This document shows positions 63,342-64,000 of a stretch of 64,000 nt of DNA, one piece after another. The stretch comes from Jannaschia marina. Its GTDB lineage: Bacteria > Pseudomonadota > Alphaproteobacteria > Rhodobacterales > Rhodobacteraceae. The notes under the pieces are model-generated. The model searched no databases. It had not been told where the DNA came from and saw only the letters and a program-made list of their open reading frames with translations. Position numbers and translations under genes: made by a program. Each line of letters begins with the position of its first letter. Positions within the stretch are counted from its first letter, which is position 1. Where the stretch lies: NCBI RefSeq assembly GCF_013404595.1, contig NZ_JABVAX010000002.1:310001-374000 (forward strand), written 5' to 3'.

Positions 63342-64000
63342 ATGAAGTGGCTGGTTCGCAGTGTCTTGACGCTGATCGCGCTGATCGCGCTGGCGATCCT
63401 CGTGCTCTTGCTCGTGCCGACGGAGCGTGTGGCGCAGCTGGCCGCTGACCGTTTCGCCGAGACGACGGGGCGCAACCTGACGTTCGGCGGACCCGTCAAG
63501 GCGACGCTCTGGCCGCGCCTCGGCGTCCGGGCCGAGGCCGTCGAGGTCGCCAACGCGGAGTGGTCGAACGAGGGGCCGATGCTGACGGCCGAGACGCTGG
63601 AGGTCGGCATCGCGCTCGGGTCGCTCTTCGGGGGCGACGTCCAGATCAAGAGCCTGACGGTCGACGGGGCGAAACTCGTGCTGGAGCGTCTGGCCGACGG
63701 GCGGGCCAATTGGGAGTTCGCGGCCCGCACCGGCGTCAATCGAGCCACCGGGCAGCCCGAGCCGGACACATCGCGGGGCGTCTCGATCGAGAGTGCCGTG
63801 CTCACCGGGGCCGATATCACCTGGATCGACCATGGCGCGGAGGCGCGGGTGCGCCTGCGCGCGGTCGACCTGGAGACGGCGCTGCGGGACCTCGACAGCC
63901 CCGTGCGCGCGACCGGCTCCGCCCTGCTGGAGGGGCAGGCGATCAGCATGGAGGTCTCGGCCGAGGCCGCACGCCCGCTCCTCGACGGGGCGCTCACACC
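63342..64000 (+). CDS. AsmA-family protein (3' end outside window)
   Basis: At least 219 residues, open to the right edge. An N-terminal membrane anchor ([21 protein letters not shown]) is followed by the AsmA start ([34 protein letters not shown] and [15 protein letters not shown]). AsmA-like proteins are long periplasmic bridges implicated in lipid transport to the outer membrane. The ATG follows AGGGAG. Divergent from rimO, with 90 bases between. Confidence 0.88.
   Translation, partial: MKWLVRSVLTLIALIALAILVLLLVPTERVAQLAADRFAETTGRNLTFGGPVKATLWPRLGVRAEAVEVANAEWSNEGPMLTAETLEVGIALGSLFGGDVQIKSLTVDGAKLVLERLADGRANWEFAARTGVNRATGQPEPDTSRGVSIESAVLTGADITWIDHGAEARVRLRAVDLETALRDLDSPVRATGSALLEGQAISMEVSAEAARPLLDGALT

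Overview
The window is about 68% G+C and reads as a chromosomal segment of an alphaproteobacterium of the Rhodobacterales (Rhodobacteraceae/Roseobacter group). The assignment rests on gene content: an mcl1-type malyl-CoA lyase, the aerobic cobalamin genes cobQ, cobD and cobC with a DUF1636 partner, glcDEF, a TIGR02302-like giant membrane protein, a DUF6455 protein, and CtrA-like TTAA-N7-TTAR sites. It is an inference from families, not from an rRNA gene, as none is present.

Region 1 (1-8.5 kb) is an alginate-type polysaccharide block: an Alg44-like membrane fusion protein cut by the left edge, an Alg8-like synthase, the bifunctional GDP-mannose enzyme (AlgA/ManC), GDP-mannose dehydrogenase (AlgD) and a large secreted RTX protein. 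Together these would make GDP-mannuronate and polymerise it; export and modification genes, if any, lie to the left. Region 2 (8.5-13.6 kb, minus strand) is a sensory operon: a FIST (NosP-like) protein, a hybrid histidine kinase carrying a LOV photosensor domain, and a LuxR-type response regulator, with a globin gene just upstream. A 16-bp partly palindromic motif occurs before the FIST operon, before manC and, more weakly, before algD, suggesting that the sensor operon controls the polysaccharide genes.

Region 3 (13.7-18 kb) has a membrane-anchored AraC regulator, a MipA/OmpV outer-membrane protein, a graveyard of IS5 and IS3 transposase fragments and a truncated tyrosine recombinase beside tRNA-Ser(GCT), then an L,D-transpeptidase. 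Region 4 (18-31 kb) is mostly housekeeping: ychF, an OpgB-like phosphoglycerol transferase, trpA, a frameshifted NYN nuclease, the glycolate oxidase operon glcD-glcE-orf-glcF with a perfect inverted-repeat operator, a trypsin-like protease, a TPR protein and tRNA-Leu(TAA).

Region 5 (31-51 kb) holds a lytic transglycosylase, cobQ, a frameshifted membrane protein, the ftsE-ftsX-plsC cluster, an MJ0042 zinc-ribbon protein, a DMT exporter, TIGR02302-lysA-DUF2834, cobD-cobC-DUF1636, a glutathionyl-hydroquinone reductase, greA, a TauD-like dioxygenase and an HAD-like protein lacking its catalytic aspartates. Region 6 (51-64 kb) holds argH with a tiny overlapping lipoprotein, a TlpA thioredoxin, a CaCA exchanger, mcl1, a membrane protein with a degenerate GGDEF domain, accA, an M48 protease, a PHB-depolymerase-like hydrolase, a frameshifted YrhK gene, rimO and the start of an AsmA protein running off the right edge.

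Three small non-essential genes (22812, 33143, 61887) each carry a one-base frameshift; this may be real decay or residual sequence error.
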